This document shows, piece after piece, positions 9,835-18,229 of a DNA stretch of 64,000 nt; the first letter of the stretch is position 1; each line of letters begins with the position of its first letter. The DNA is from Rhodococcus sp. W8901 (lineage in GTDB: Bacteria > Actinomycetota > Actinomycetes > Mycobacteriales > Mycobacteriaceae). The notes beneath the pieces are model-generated. The model was given only the letters and a program-made list of their open reading frames with translations. It was not told the DNA's origin and ran no database searches. The stretch lies in assembly GCF_013348805.1 (NCBI RefSeq), contig NZ_CP054690.1:1736001-1800000 (forward strand), written 5' to 3'. The translations under genes and the position numbers were made by a program.

Positions 9835-11448
9835 ATGGCGGATCTGGTGCTCTTCGGCGACGTTGTGACCATGGACGACGCGAAGCCGCGGGCCTCAGCC
9901 GTCGCCGTCGAGAACGGCCGTATCGTGGCCGTCGGTTCGGACGCGGAGGTCGCCCCGCACATCGGACCGGGCACCATCGTCCACGATCTGGGCGCCGCGT
10001 GCATCATGCCCGGATTCATCGAGGCGCACGGCCACCCGTTGAACGAGGCGGTGGTGCTGGGTGAGCCCGTCGTCGACATCCGGCCGGTGACGATCCCGGA
10101 CGCAGCCGGAGTGCTGGCCGCCATCGAACAGGCCGTCGCCTCCGGTGGTCCGGAAGGCGCTCTTCTCAACGGTTGGGATCCTCTGCTGCAGAAGGGATTG
10201 TCCGATCCCACGCTGCAGTGGATGAACGAGATGTCGCCCGACGCACCTCTGGTGATCCTGCACAACTCGGGGCACGCCGCCTACTTCAATTCCGCCGCCG
10301 CCGTCGCCGCCGGTATCACCCGCGACATCCCGGATCCGGAGGGCGCGCGCTTCGGCCGCGACGAATCCGGGGACCTGGACGGCGTCGCCTACGAGATGGC
10401 GGCCGTGCTCGCGATCGCCAGTCCCCAACTGCTGTCGAACGCGGACCGCTTCCCGCAGCTCCTGGCCGCGGAGTGCGCCCGGATGAACGCCGCCGGTGTG
10501 ACCACGGTCAGTGAGATGGCGTTCGACCCCGCGATGCGTCCGGCGCTGGAGGCCGCGGCCGAGGCAGGCGTGCTCACCACGCGGCTGCGGCTGTACGAGA
10601 CGTCCGGTCCGCGACGGTCCTCCGACGTCGCCCCGGGCGCCGGCAACGACATGGTCCGGCAGGTGGGCATCAAGATCTGGTCCGACGGGTCCCCGTGGAT
10701 CGGCAACATCGCGCTCAGCTTCCCGTATCTCGACACACCGGCCACCCGGGCGCTCGGTATGGCGTGCAGCCACGGCCACGCGAACTACACGAAGGACCAG
10801 ATCGTCGAGATCAGCACACCCTATTACGAGCAGGGGTGGCAGATCGCCTGCCACTCGCACGGCGACGAAGCGATCACGATGGTGCTCGACGCGTGGGAAG
10901 AGATGCTGGGCGACAATCCCCGCCCCGACCACCGTCTGCGGCTCGAACACGTCGGAGCCATGCGGCCCGATCAGTTCCGTCGGGCTGCCCGGCTGGGGGT
11001 CACGTGCAGCCTGTTCGTGGACCACCTGTACTACTGGGGCGACGTCCTGGTCGACGACCTGTTCGGTAGTGACCACGGAGCACATTGGGCCGCAGCCGGT
11101 TCGGCGGTCGCGGCCGGTCATCGGATCTCGTTCCACAACGACGGTCCGGTCACCCCCACCAACCCGATCCGGAACATCGCGGACGCGGTCACGCGGCGCT
11201 CCCGCAGCGGCCACGTGCTCGCCCCCGAGGAGCGCATCCCGGTCGGTGCGGCTCTGCGGGCGCAGACGATCGACGCCGCGTGGCAGCTGTTCAGCGACGA
11301 GAGCATCGGATCACTGACGCCCGGTGCGCACGCGGACATCGTCGTCTTGTCGGCGAACCCGCTCACGGTGGATCCCGACGCGTTGGCCGACCTCGAGGTG
11401 CGGGCCACGGTCTTCGCGGGAAAGACGGTGCACGGCAGCCTCGGCTGA
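9835..11448 (+). CDS. Amidohydrolase family protein (YtcJ-like)
   Basis: 537 residues. The metal-dependent hydrolase signature GFIEAHGHP is near residue 60, with further His ligands in ACHSHGDEA (about 340) and RLEHVGAM (about 375). The late Asp is in SFHNDGPVTP (about 435). The C-terminal TPGAHADIVVLSANPL segment belongs to the composite beta-sandwich of this superfamily. YtcJ-like enzymes hydrolyse amide or cyclic C-N bonds; the substrate here is unknown. A GTG two codons upstream (9829) is an alternative start; ATG was preferred because family members begin MADLVL. It is convergent with ridA, whose stop codon abuts. Confidence 0.8.
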   Translation: MADLVLFGDVVTMDDAKPRASAVAVENGRIVAVGSDAEVAPHIGPGTIVHDLGAACIMPGFIEAHGHPLNEAVVLGEPVVDIRPVTIPDAAGVLAAIEQAVASGGPEGALLNGWDPLLQKGLSDPTLQWMNEMSPDAPLVILHNSGHAAYFNSAAAVAAGITRDIPDPEGARFGRDESGDLDGVAYEMAAVLAIASPQLLSNADRFPQLLAAECARMNAAGVTTVSEMAFDPAMRPALEAAAEAGVLTTRLRLYETSGPRRSSDVAPGAGNDMVRQVGIKIWSDGSPWIGNIALSFPYLDTPATRALGMACSHGHANYTKDQIVEISTPYYEQGWQIACHSHGDEAITMVLDAWEEMLGDNPRPDHRLRLEHVGAMRPDQFRRAARLGVTCSLFVDHLYYWGDVLVDDLFGSDHGAHWAAAGSAVAAGHRISFHNDGPVTPTNPIRNIADAVTRRSRSGHVLAPEERIPVGAALRAQTIDAAWQLFSDESIGSLTPGAHADIVVLSANPLTVDPDALADLEVRATVFAGKTVHGSLG

Positions 11449-11823
11449 TCAGTTCGGGCGGATCCGTGCGGTCGCCTTGATCTCGACGAGGATGCCCGGC
11501 TTGCCGAGCGCGGCCGCACCGATGGCGGTCCAGGCCGGCCGCGCGGCACCCTGGAATCGGGCCTTGGCGGCCATGAACTCCACCATGTGGTGGGGGTAGT
11601 CGACGTGGAAACTCGTCAGCTCCACGAGGTCGAGCGGAGACGCGCCGTGCTTCGCGAGCAGGGCCCCGAGTGTCGCGAACGCCAGGTCGTACTGGCGTTC
11701 CGGGTCCGCGGGCGGGGTGCCGTCCGAGTCCAGACCCACCTGGCCGGAGCAGAACAGCAGATCTCCGCTGAGCACGGCATCCGAGTAGCCGTACTCCTCT
11801 TCCCAATCCGTACCTGACGACAT
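11449..11823 (-). CDS. RidA-family (YjgF/YER057c) enamine/imine deaminase
   Basis: 124 residues. The start is the ATG at 11823, with GAGGAG 6-7 bases upstream; an upstream extension to 11901 lacks conserved sequence. The GYSDAVLSGDLLFCSGQVGL N-terminus, the DLVELTSFHVDY centre and the RPAWTAIGAAALGKPGILVE C-terminal segment match the RidA fold. The catalytic Arg of true RidA proteins (normally in an R-x-x-x-E context) is replaced by Pro-Ala-Trp, so this is probably one of the other subgroups, with less certain activity. It is convergent with the amidohydrolase, with which it could share a nitrogen-compound pathway. Confidence 0.82.
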   Translation of the reverse strand: MSSGTDWEEEYGYSDAVLSGDLLFCSGQVGLDSDGTPPADPERQYDLAFATLGALLAKHGASPLDLVELTSFHVDYPHHMVEFMAAKARFQGAARPAWTAIGAAALGKPGILVEIKATARIRPN

Positions 11824-11858
11824 CGACACTCCTCGACTGTTCGGGGACGACGTACGCC

Positions 11859-11882
11859 GCCCGGGACGATGATGTCCCGGGC
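11859..11882. promoter_or_regulatory. 9-bp inverted repeat upstream of ridA
   Basis: GCCCGGGAC (11859-11867) and GTCCCGGGC (11874-11882) are perfect reverse complements around GATGAT. The element lies 36 bases upstream of the ridA start on the minus strand. It may be an operator or the remains of a terminator of a lost gene. Confidence 0.45.
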
Positions 11883-11940
11883 GACGGGGAGGGTGGGACA
11901 TCTTCCCGCCCAGTGGGATTCGTCAGGCCGCGAGGTGTTT

Positions 11941-12150
11941 AGGACGCCAGCACGCCGATCACCGACATCGCGCCGAGCACGCCCAACTGCTGGCGGAGGC
12001 GGTGCAGGCCGCCGCCACCGAACTGTTCGCCGAGCAGGGCTTCGCCGCGCTGCAGGTGCTGATAGACGGCCGGCCGGAGTGGTGTTCCGCTGGATGGGAA
12101 GCCCCGCGCGCCCACCGGCCGCACCCCTCGACAATGACCGGGGTCACACC
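11941..12150 (+). pseudogene. Decayed TetR-family regulator N-terminus
   Basis: On the plus strand, the frame through 12002 reads RAEHAQLLAEAVQAAATELF followed by AEQGFAAL, which is the first helix and turn of a TetR DNA-binding domain. About 26 bases later, in another frame, GVVFRWMGSPA appears, matching the usual recognition-helix end (G-x-x-Y/F-x-x-F-x-S-K). The spacing between the parts is about 16 bases shorter than in intact genes and the ligand domain is missing. This is best read as a frameshifted, truncated relic. No functional product is expected. Confidence 0.5.
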
Positions 12151-12164
12151 GAATCGCGGTAGCG

Positions 12165-12212
12165 ACTCGGGTCACATCAGATTCGGGTCACATCAGATTC
12201 GGGTCACATCAG
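12165..12212. repeat. Three tandem 16-bp direct repeats before the FAD dehydrogenase
   Basis: The unit ATTCGGGTCACATCAG occurs at 12181-12196 and 12197-12212, with a copy differing at one base at 12165-12180 (ACTCGG...). A weaker fourth match (GACCGGGGTCACACCG) is at 12136-12151. The array ends 15 bases before the GTG start, next to the GAGAGGGG Shine-Dalgarno sequence. This fits an operator array or a replication-slippage product. Confidence 0.8.
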
Positions 12213-12227
12213 TCGAGAGGGGCGAAC

Positions 12228-13664
12228 GTGGGCGTTGCGGGTTTCGATGAGGAATTCGACGTGGTCGTTGTCGGATCGGGGGCGGCGGGTTCGGCCGCGG
12301 CGCTCGGTGCACACCACGCGGGAGCGAGCGTTGTGGTCGTCGAGAAGTGCGACGAGGCCACCGCGGGCGGCAACACGCGAGTCTCCGGCGGCGGCTGGTG
12401 GGTCAACCGCGACCCCGAGCGGGCGCGCGCCTTCCTGAACTCGCTGTGCGGCGCGTTCCCGGTGGCCGACGACGTCGTGGCGGCGTGGGCGTCGGAGACC
12501 GCCGAGAACTCGCGGTGGCTCGAGGAACTCGGCGCCGACGTCGCGCTGAGCCCGGACTACCACACGGAGCCGGAGTATCTCGAGCTCGACGGCAGCGACT
12601 GCTACGCCGGCATGGACACCGTCGCCGGGCGGATGGGCAATTCGCTGCTCTACGACTTCCTGCGCGGTGCGCTCGACGAGCGCGGCATCGAGACCCGTTT
12701 CGGGACACCGGCAGTCGAGCTGATCACCGATGGCGGCGCCGTCGTGGGCGTCGAGGTCGAGGGTGTCGAGGGGCGGCGCCGGATCGGTGCGCGTGGCGGG
12801 GTGGTGCTGGCGACCGGCGGATTCCAGGCCAATGCCGCGATGGTCCGCGACTACCTGCGGGTCGAGGACCACGTGCTGTGGGGCTCGCCCGCGTCGACCG
12901 GCGACGGCCACCGCATGGCGCAGTCGGTCGGTGCCGATCTGTGGCACATGGGCAACATGATGACCATCACCGGTGTGCGCGGCGACGACGAGTTCGGCCA
13001 CTACCTCGCGCTGTGGAACGCGCACAACTACCTGTGGGTGTCCGAGGACGGCCGCCGCTTCGTCGACGAGGCTGCCGATCCCAAGCACGGCCACATCCTC
13101 CGGAACGGGACCTACGAACTGTTCCCGCTGCGGCCCTTCCACCTGATCTTCGACGAGCAGATGCGCACCGCCGGCCCGCTCAGTCCCACACCCGACGTGC
13201 TGCCGGTCGGGTGGAACCTGCTCATGACCGAGAATCGGTGGAGTCTGGACAACAGTGACGAGATCGAGAAGGGCTGGATCCGGCGCGCGGACTCGATCGC
13301 CGAGCTCGCCGAGCTGGTCGGACTGGACGCCGCGACGCTCGAAGCGACCGTCGAGCAGTACAACGCGGCGTGCGCCGCCGGCTCCGACGACCACTTCGGC
13401 CGCGACCCGGAGAAGCTCGGCGCCGTGTCACAGGCGCCGTTCTACGTCCTCGACGTCACCCCGCTGCTCGGATGGAGCAACGGCGGACCGCGGCGCGACG
13501 GCCGCGCTCGCGTGGTCGACACCCGCGGTGTCGCCATCGACGGCCTGTACGCGGCCGGGGAGATGAGCTCGACCTACAGCTGGACCAAGGACGGCGGCTT
13601 CCACGTCGCCGACGCGCTCGCATTCGGTCGGGTGGCCGGACGCGACGCCGCGGCCCGTGCCTGA
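12228..13664 (+). CDS. FAD-dependent dehydrogenase (fumarate reductase/KstD-like flavoprotein)
   Basis: 478 residues. The dinucleotide-binding motif VVVVGSGAAGSAAALGA is at about 12-28, followed by EK (ribose-binding Glu about 38), the GGNTRVSGGGWW loop and a second FAD motif, GLYAAGEMSST, near 440. This is the FAD_binding_2 family that includes fumarate reductase, 3-ketosteroid-delta1-dehydrogenases and tricarballylate dehydrogenase. At 478 residues it is shorter than typical KstD (about 510-560), so a steroid substrate is not assured. The start is a GTG with GAGAGGGG upstream. The nearby direct repeats suggest dedicated regulation. A strong hairpin follows the stop. Confidence 0.82.
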   Translation: MGVAGFDEEFDVVVVGSGAAGSAAALGAHHAGASVVVVEKCDEATAGGNTRVSGGGWWVNRDPERARAFLNSLCGAFPVADDVVAAWASETAENSRWLEELGADVALSPDYHTEPEYLELDGSDCYAGMDTVAGRMGNSLLYDFLRGALDERGIETRFGTPAVELITDGGAVVGVEVEGVEGRRRIGARGGVVLATGGFQANAAMVRDYLRVEDHVLWGSPASTGDGHRMAQSVGADLWHMGNMMTITGVRGDDEFGHYLALWNAHNYLWVSEDGRRFVDEAADPKHGHILRNGTYELFPLRPFHLIFDEQMRTAGPLSPTPDVLPVGWNLLMTENRWSLDNSDEIEKGWIRRADSIAELAELVGLDAATLEATVEQYNAACAAGSDDHFGRDPEKLGAVSQAPFYVLDVTPLLGWSNGGPRRDGRARVVDTRGVAIDGLYAAGEMSSTYSWTKDGGFHVADALAFGRVAGRDAAARA

Positions 13665-13670
13665 CCAGTC

Positions 13671-13703
13671 CCGGTGGTTCCGCCACACGGGCGGAACCAC
13701 CGG
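13671..13703 (+). terminator. Hairpin terminator after the FAD dehydrogenase
   Basis: Arms of 14 bp (13671-13684 and 13690-13703, CCGGTGGTTCCGCC and its complement) are perfect around a five-base loop. The hairpin begins six bases after the stop codon. Confidence 0.8.
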
Positions 13704-13784
13704 ATTCGGGGCGGCGCGCAACACCGGATAACATCCAGGTCGGCTGGCCGATCCGGTGTCGAGCGGCCTCCGACGGACGGTGCG

Positions 13785-14762
13785 ATGGGAGCGGGTGTGC
13801 AGGTGCAGGAGCCACAGCGTGGGGATGTCGCCGGTCAGGAGGCTCTGATTGCACAGCTCCCGCCGTACACCGAGCTGCTGTGGCCCACCCTCCAGGCGTT
13901 GATCGCGCTGGGCGGGTCGGCATCCAACAACGAACTCGACAGCGCCGTCGTCGAGCGGGAGGGCTGGTCGCCGGAGCTGCAGGGGGTGCTCCACGGCGAC
14001 GGGCCCGGAACCGAGGTCGAGTACCGATTGGCTTGGGCGCGTACGTATCTCAAGGGTATGGGCCTGTTGGCGAACAGTCGTCGTGCCGTGTGGAGTGTGA
14101 CGAAGCGGGGGCGCGAGGCGACCGAACCCGAGTTGCGCCCGCTGTTGGCGGCCTTCACCGCCGACAAGCGGCGTCAGCGCCTGAACCGCAAGGCCAACAC
14201 ACCTGGTGCGCAGGCTCTTCCGCTGTCGGACACGGAGGCGGAGTCCGAGTCGACGGCGGACACGTCGTACGGCGACGCCGCCGATGCGGTCGCGTGGAAG
14301 TCGACTCTGCTGGACTCGCTCCTGCGGATGTCATCGACCGCCTTCGAACGCCTCACGCAGCGCCTGCTCCGCGAGGCGGGCTTCTCGAGTGCCACCATCA
14401 CCGGGCGCACCGCCGACGGCGGCATCGACGGGATCGGAATGTGCCAGATCTCGTTGCTGAGCTTCCCGGTCGCGTTCCAGTGCAAGCGGGTCAGTGGCAG
14501 CGTCGGGGCCGGCGCCGTCCGGGATCTCCGAGGCGCCATGGCCGGCCGCGGAGAGAAGGGCCTGCTGATCACGACGGGCACCTTCACGAGCGAGGCCCGC
14601 GCCGAATCACGTCGCGACGGCGCACCCCCGATCGACCTGATCGACGGGGACCGGTTGTGTGCACTGCTCAAGGAGCATTCGCTCGGCGTGAAGACCACGA
14701 CCCGGGTCGTCGAGGACGTGTCCGTGCGTGCCGACTTCTTCGCCGGCCTCGAGTCGGACTAG
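13785..14762 (+). CDS. Mrr-type restriction endonuclease-like protein
   Basis: 325 residues from the ATG at 13785. The N-terminal part (ELLWPTLQALIALGGSASNN, about 25-110) resembles the Mrr_N winged-helix domain. A charged linker follows, and from about 180 a PD-(D/E)xK nuclease core shows the helix AFERLTQRLLREAGF, the metal-binding GGIDG and the FQCKR motif (catalytic Gln-x-Lys). The final strand pair reads GLLITTGTFT. Mrr enzymes cut methylated DNA. No methylase or specificity gene is nearby, so it would act alone as a type IV defence enzyme or in repair. The upstream in-frame extension overlaps the terminator and was rejected. Confidence 0.85.
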   Translation: MGAGVQVQEPQRGDVAGQEALIAQLPPYTELLWPTLQALIALGGSASNNELDSAVVEREGWSPELQGVLHGDGPGTEVEYRLAWARTYLKGMGLLANSRRAVWSVTKRGREATEPELRPLLAAFTADKRRQRLNRKANTPGAQALPLSDTEAESESTADTSYGDAADAVAWKSTLLDSLLRMSSTAFERLTQRLLREAGFSSATITGRTADGGIDGIGMCQISLLSFPVAFQCKRVSGSVGAGAVRDLRGAMAGRGEKGLLITTGTFTSEARAESRRDGAPPIDLIDGDRLCALLKEHSLGVKTTTRVVEDVSVRADFFAGLESD

Positions 14763-14769
14763 GGGACGA

Positions 14770-14785
14770 AGTCACCGATGTGACT
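14770..14785. terminator. Short inverted repeat after the Mrr gene
   Basis: AGTCAC (14770-14775) and GTGACT (14780-14785) are perfect arms around CGAT, starting seven bases after the stop codon. The stem is short; it could be a weak terminator or an operator for the next gene. Confidence 0.35.
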
Positions 14786-14870
14786 GACGAAACCAGAGTG
14801 ACTGTGGTGAAATAGGCATCGAATCCCACAGGGCCCGCGGCGAATACGCCACGGATGCCCAGTCAGAGCG

Positions 14871-15638
14871 ATGCCGGAATCCGCCGGTGATGCGAGGTTT
14901 GCAGTGCAGGTTTCCAGACGAGAACTATTCAAGATTGCCGCGGCCGGCACCGCGGCAGCGGGCATCGCGGCCGTCGCCGGCCCGGCGATCGCGAACGCGG
15001 GCCCGGCGACACTGATCGACTACTCCGCCGGCGTCCCGTCGCCCGTCGGTATCCGCCTGGCCGGGCACGTCGGCGCCATCCGGTACGTCTCGGACCGCCG
15101 CCCCGACGCCGCGTGGATGCTCGGCAAGCCGATGCAGTTCGGCGAGGCCGCCGCGATGGCTGCGGTCGGCCTGCAGATCGTCTCGTGCTACCAGTTCGGC
15201 AAGGGGGCGACGTCGGACTGGCGGGGCGGATACGACGCCGGTGTGCGTCACGCCCGCCGCGGCGTCGAATTGCATCGCGCCGCAGGCGGGCCGGAGAACT
15301 GCCCGATCTACGCCTCCATCGACGACAACCCGTCCGCCTGGGAGTTCGACAACCTCATCGCCCCCTATCTGCGCGGGTGGGAGAACGTCATGGGCCACCG
15401 CAACGTCGGCGTCTACGCGAATTCGCCGACGATCGACCGCTGCCTGCGTGCCGGTGTCGGCGCATGGTTCTGGCAGCACAACTGGGGTTCGCCGGCCGGC
15501 TTCGTCCATCCGTCGGCACACATGCACCAGTTCGAGATCGACAAGCGCCAGATCGAGGGGATCGGCATCGACCTCAACTCGATCCTCAAGCCCGATTACG
15601 GACAGTGGTCGCTTCGTAAGCCGCTCTTCCTGTCCTGA
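14871..15638 (+). CDS. Tat-exported DUF1906 protein (Rv2525c-like)
   Basis: 255 residues. The N-terminus carries a twin-arginine signal: SRRELFK at about 14-20, a hydrophobic alanine-rich core and a likely cut after ANA. The mature part matches M. tuberculosis Rv2525c along its length (VGAIRYVSDRRP, ASIDDNPSAWEF, WFWQHNWGSPAGF, HQFEIDKRQI, DLNSILKPDYGQW). Rv2525c is a Tat substrate with a glycoside-hydrolase-like TIM-barrel fold linked to cell-wall homeostasis and beta-lactam tolerance; its catalytic activity is unproven. The GTG at 14904, preceded by CGAGG, is a credible alternative start that would put the twin arginines closer to the N-terminus. Confidence 0.9.
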   Translation: MPESAGDARFAVQVSRRELFKIAAAGTAAAGIAAVAGPAIANAGPATLIDYSAGVPSPVGIRLAGHVGAIRYVSDRRPDAAWMLGKPMQFGEAAAMAAVGLQIVSCYQFGKGATSDWRGGYDAGVRHARRGVELHRAAGGPENCPIYASIDDNPSAWEFDNLIAPYLRGWENVMGHRNVGVYANSPTIDRCLRAGVGAWFWQHNWGSPAGFVHPSAHMHQFEIDKRQIEGIGIDLNSILKPDYGQWSLRKPLFLS

Positions 15639-15659
15639 TTGCACTCCCCGGCACGGAGG

Positions 15660-17543
15660 TCAGCCGACCTGTGTCGTCGCCGACGCGGTGTCCGATTCGT
15701 GCACCGTCCCCGCGTAGCGCCGGGTGAATGATGTGCCGTCGTCGGTCGTGACGGTGACGTCGTAGCGGCCCTCCACGATGGGCCAGCGGACGCTCGCGCG
15801 GCCGTCCGGTCCGACCTCGCAGACGCGCGATTCCCCGCCGAATTCCCGCGGTGCGATCGTGAAGGACAGCGTCGTCGCACCGTGGTTTGCCAGCTCGAGC
15901 TCTACCCACGCGTCCGCGGGGCAGCTGCCGTGCAGCGCCGCCCTGACGTGGGGTGCGGCCCCGTCGTCGGTCTTGGGTAGGACGCCCGCGAAGTGGCACA
16001 GGAATCCATCGGCTCCGTAGACGGTGAAGTCGTAGCGACCTGCCGTGCGGACAGCGTTCCACTCGTAGACCGCCGTGCCCTGCGGCGCGACCGTGAACGG
16101 AGTCCCGGCGAATGGCCGGTACGCGTTGGGGAACACCGTGTAGTGGAACGCCACGCTCCCAGCGTTCGTCAGCTCGGCGCGAACCCGGCCGGTGGCGCTA
16201 TCCACCACGATGTCGGCCCAGGGCCGGTAGGGCAGCGGCCGCTGTGGACGGGCCCCCGGCTCCTGAGTCGGCATGACCTGGGCGCCCGGGGCGGGCAGCG
16301 GCACCGGGGGCAGGTCCACCGCCGCATCGGCCGCCGCCATCAGCGCCCTCGTATCCGGTAAGTCCGGGATCGAGTAGTCGGGATTGCCGAAGTCGAAGCA
16401 ACTCGTCAGGTCACCGCACACCGCTCGCCGCCACGCACTGATATTGGGCTCGCGCACACCGGTGACGAGTTCCAGGAAGCGCAGTACCGAGGTGTGGTCG
16501 AACACCTGGGAGTTCACCCATCCGCCGCGCGACCACGGGGAGACCACGAACAGCGGCACCCGGTTGCCCAGCCCGATCGGCTGCCCGTCGACGAATTCCT
16601 CCGGGGTCCCGGTGGGCGGGAAGGGCGGCACGACATGGTCGAAGTAGCCGTCGTTCTCGTCGTACATGACGAGAAACACGGTGTGCCGCCACACCTCGGG
16701 GTTGGCGAACAGCGATTGGAGGGCGGAGTCGACCCAGTGCGCACCGTACGCGGGGCTGGCGTTCGGGTGCTCGCAGAACAGGTACGGCGACACGAGCCAC
16801 GACACCGTGGGCAGCGTCCCGTCCTTGCAGTGCGCGTCGAAGTCCGTCAGGTCCCACCTCGTCATCGCGTCGATGTATCGGGGATCGTCCTCGGCAAAAG
16901 CGTGGAACTGGGGGAAGTACTCGAGGGCGTTGTCCTCGTAGTTGCCGTCCCGCTCGTCCAGGCCGGGCGTGTGGTACACGCGCCAGGAGACGCCGGCGTC
17001 CGAGAGACGCTCGGCATACGTCGTCCAGTCGCACACCGGGCTCTCCGGCAGCGGCGTGTTGTCGATCCACGGCCCGGTCGTGCCGTCGCGACCCGGTCCC
17101 ACCGTTCCGGTCCACAGGTAGAGGCGGTTGGGGCTGGTGGGGCCGGCCATCGAGCAGAAGTACGCGTCGCCGATCGTGAACGCGTCCGCAAGCGCGTACT
17201 GATAGGGGATGTCCTCCCGGGTGAGGTATCCCATGCTCTGCTCGCCCTTGGCCGAGGTCCAGCGGTTCATCGCACCCTGGTTGATCGCATCGTGACCGCT
17301 CTCCCAGTCGTGCGGCAGACCCTCCGCATTCTGGGCGTTGTACCGAGTGGAGTCCATCCGGAACGGCAGGAGCACACCACCGTCGCCCCGGGACAGCGTG
17401 GGCTGCCGGAAGACGCTGTCGCCGTTGGGAAAAGTCAGGGTCTGCCGGTCCTCGAACCCGCGGACGCCGCCGAGCGTGCCGAAGTAGTGGTCGAAACTGC
17501 GGTTCTCCTGCATCAGAATCACCACGTGGCGGATGTCGTCCAT
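15660..17543 (-). CDS. Phospholipase C-family phosphoesterase without signal peptide
   Basis: 627 residues. The start (ATG 17543) leads straight into the conserved HVVILMQENRSFDHYFGTLG, which holds the first metal ligand (Glu-Asn-Arg-Ser-Phe-Asp). Further conserved parts are PTSPNRLYLWTG, TVSWLVSPY, VMYDENDGYFDHV and FDHTSVLRFLE, and two DUF756-like beta domains fill about 430-620. This is the bacterial non-haemolytic phospholipase C/acid phosphatase family, which splits phosphodiester or phosphomonoester bonds. Known relatives are Tat-exported, but here no signal peptide precedes the core and no usable start gives one. It lies two bases after the HAD gene and is the last gene of the ABC-importer operon, so it may hydrolyse an imported phosphoester in the cytosol. 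Confidence 0.85.
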   Translation of the reverse strand: MDDIRHVVILMQENRSFDHYFGTLGGVRGFEDRQTLTFPNGDSVFRQPTLSRGDGGVLLPFRMDSTRYNAQNAEGLPHDWESGHDAINQGAMNRWTSAKGEQSMGYLTREDIPYQYALADAFTIGDAYFCSMAGPTSPNRLYLWTGTVGPGRDGTTGPWIDNTPLPESPVCDWTTYAERLSDAGVSWRVYHTPGLDERDGNYEDNALEYFPQFHAFAEDDPRYIDAMTRWDLTDFDAHCKDGTLPTVSWLVSPYLFCEHPNASPAYGAHWVDSALQSLFANPEVWRHTVFLVMYDENDGYFDHVVPPFPPTGTPEEFVDGQPIGLGNRVPLFVVSPWSRGGWVNSQVFDHTSVLRFLELVTGVREPNISAWRRAVCGDLTSCFDFGNPDYSIPDLPDTRALMAAADAAVDLPPVPLPAPGAQVMPTQEPGARPQRPLPYRPWADIVVDSATGRVRAELTNAGSVAFHYTVFPNAYRPFAGTPFTVAPQGTAVYEWNAVRTAGRYDFTVYGADGFLCHFAGVLPKTDDGAAPHVRAALHGSCPADAWVELELANHGATTLSFTIAPREFGGESRVCEVGPDGRASVRWPIVEGRYDVTVTTDDGTSFTRRYAGTVHESDTASATTQVG

Positions 17544-17545
17544 GC

Positions 17546-18229
17546 TCAGTACCTTTCGACCGAATGCAACAGGGAGGCGAGGAAGGCGACGTCGGCCCCC
17601 TCGAGTGAGTCCAGGATCGTTCGACCCGCCGCCGGCGGGACCGCGACGGAAGGAACGACGAGCACGGCGCATCCCGCAGCCTCGGCCGCCGCCACACCCA
17701 CGGGCGTGTCCTCGACGGCGACACATGCGCGCGGGTCGACCCCCAGGGCCGCCGCGGCCGCGAGATAGGGGTCCGGCGCCGGCTTGGAGCAGACCGTGTC
17801 CTCGACGGCGATCGTCGTGGTGAACCGCGTCGCGCCGAGCGTCTCGCGCACCACGTCGACGACACGTCGTGGTGATGCCGTCACGATCGCGGTGGGAATC
17901 CGCGCGCGGACCAGTTCATCGAGCAGCGACAACACGCCGGGACGCGGAACCACGTCGTTGGCGACCAGGGCCGCGAACGCCTCGTCGAGCTCGCGGGCAA
18001 GCGCATCCGGGTCGGGCGCCGCCGGCCCCAGTGCCCGGCACAAGTGGGCCGCGGTGTGATCGGCGGGCCGCCCCACGACCGCCGGCGCGTCGGCATCGGA
18101 GAGGGGGCGTCCGAGCCGTGCCGCGACCTGCTCGACGGCGTCCCACCACAGTCGCTCGGTATCGACCAGTGTCCCGTCCATGTCGAAGAGGACGGCTGCC
18201 GGGGCACCGGGGAGGGTATCAGGGCTCAT
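17546..18229 (-). CDS. HAD-superfamily phosphatase
   Basis: 227 residues. HAD motif I is FDMDGTLVD (nucleophile Asp16), motif II is the Thr/Ser after IPTAIVTAS, the motif III Lys is in CSKPAPDPYL, and motif IV is VAVEDTPVGVAAAEAAG. The alpha-helical cap after motif I places it in subfamily IA, like phosphoglycolate phosphatase and phosphonoacetaldehyde hydrolase. The Lys that forms the Schiff base in true phosphonoacetaldehyde hydrolases was not clearly seen, so a phosphomonoesterase is safer. Its start overlaps the stop of the ABC ATPase by four bases, and its product could remove phosphate from the imported compound. Confidence 0.87.
   Translation of the reverse strand: MSPDTLPGAPAAVLFDMDGTLVDTERLWWDAVEQVAARLGRPLSDADAPAVVGRPADHTAAHLCRALGPAAPDPDALARELDEAFAALVANDVVPRPGVLSLLDELVRARIPTAIVTASPRRVVDVVRETLGATRFTTTIAVEDTVCSKPAPDPYLAAAAALGVDPRACVAVEDTPVGVAAAEAAGCAVLVVPSVAVPPAAGRTILDSLEGADVAFLASLLHSVERY

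Larger units (their letters stand above)
11824..12227. other. 404-base region between divergent ridA and the FAD dehydrogenase
   Basis: No intact gene was seen. It holds the inverted repeat at 11859-11882, a decayed TetR-like reading frame at about 11941-12150 and three 16-bp direct repeats at 12165-12212. Confidence 0.6.

Noticed and set aside
17544..17726. Signal peptide for the phospholipase-like protein in the upstream frame
   Set aside because: The extension is Arg/Gly-rich without a hydrophobic core and lies within the HAD gene.
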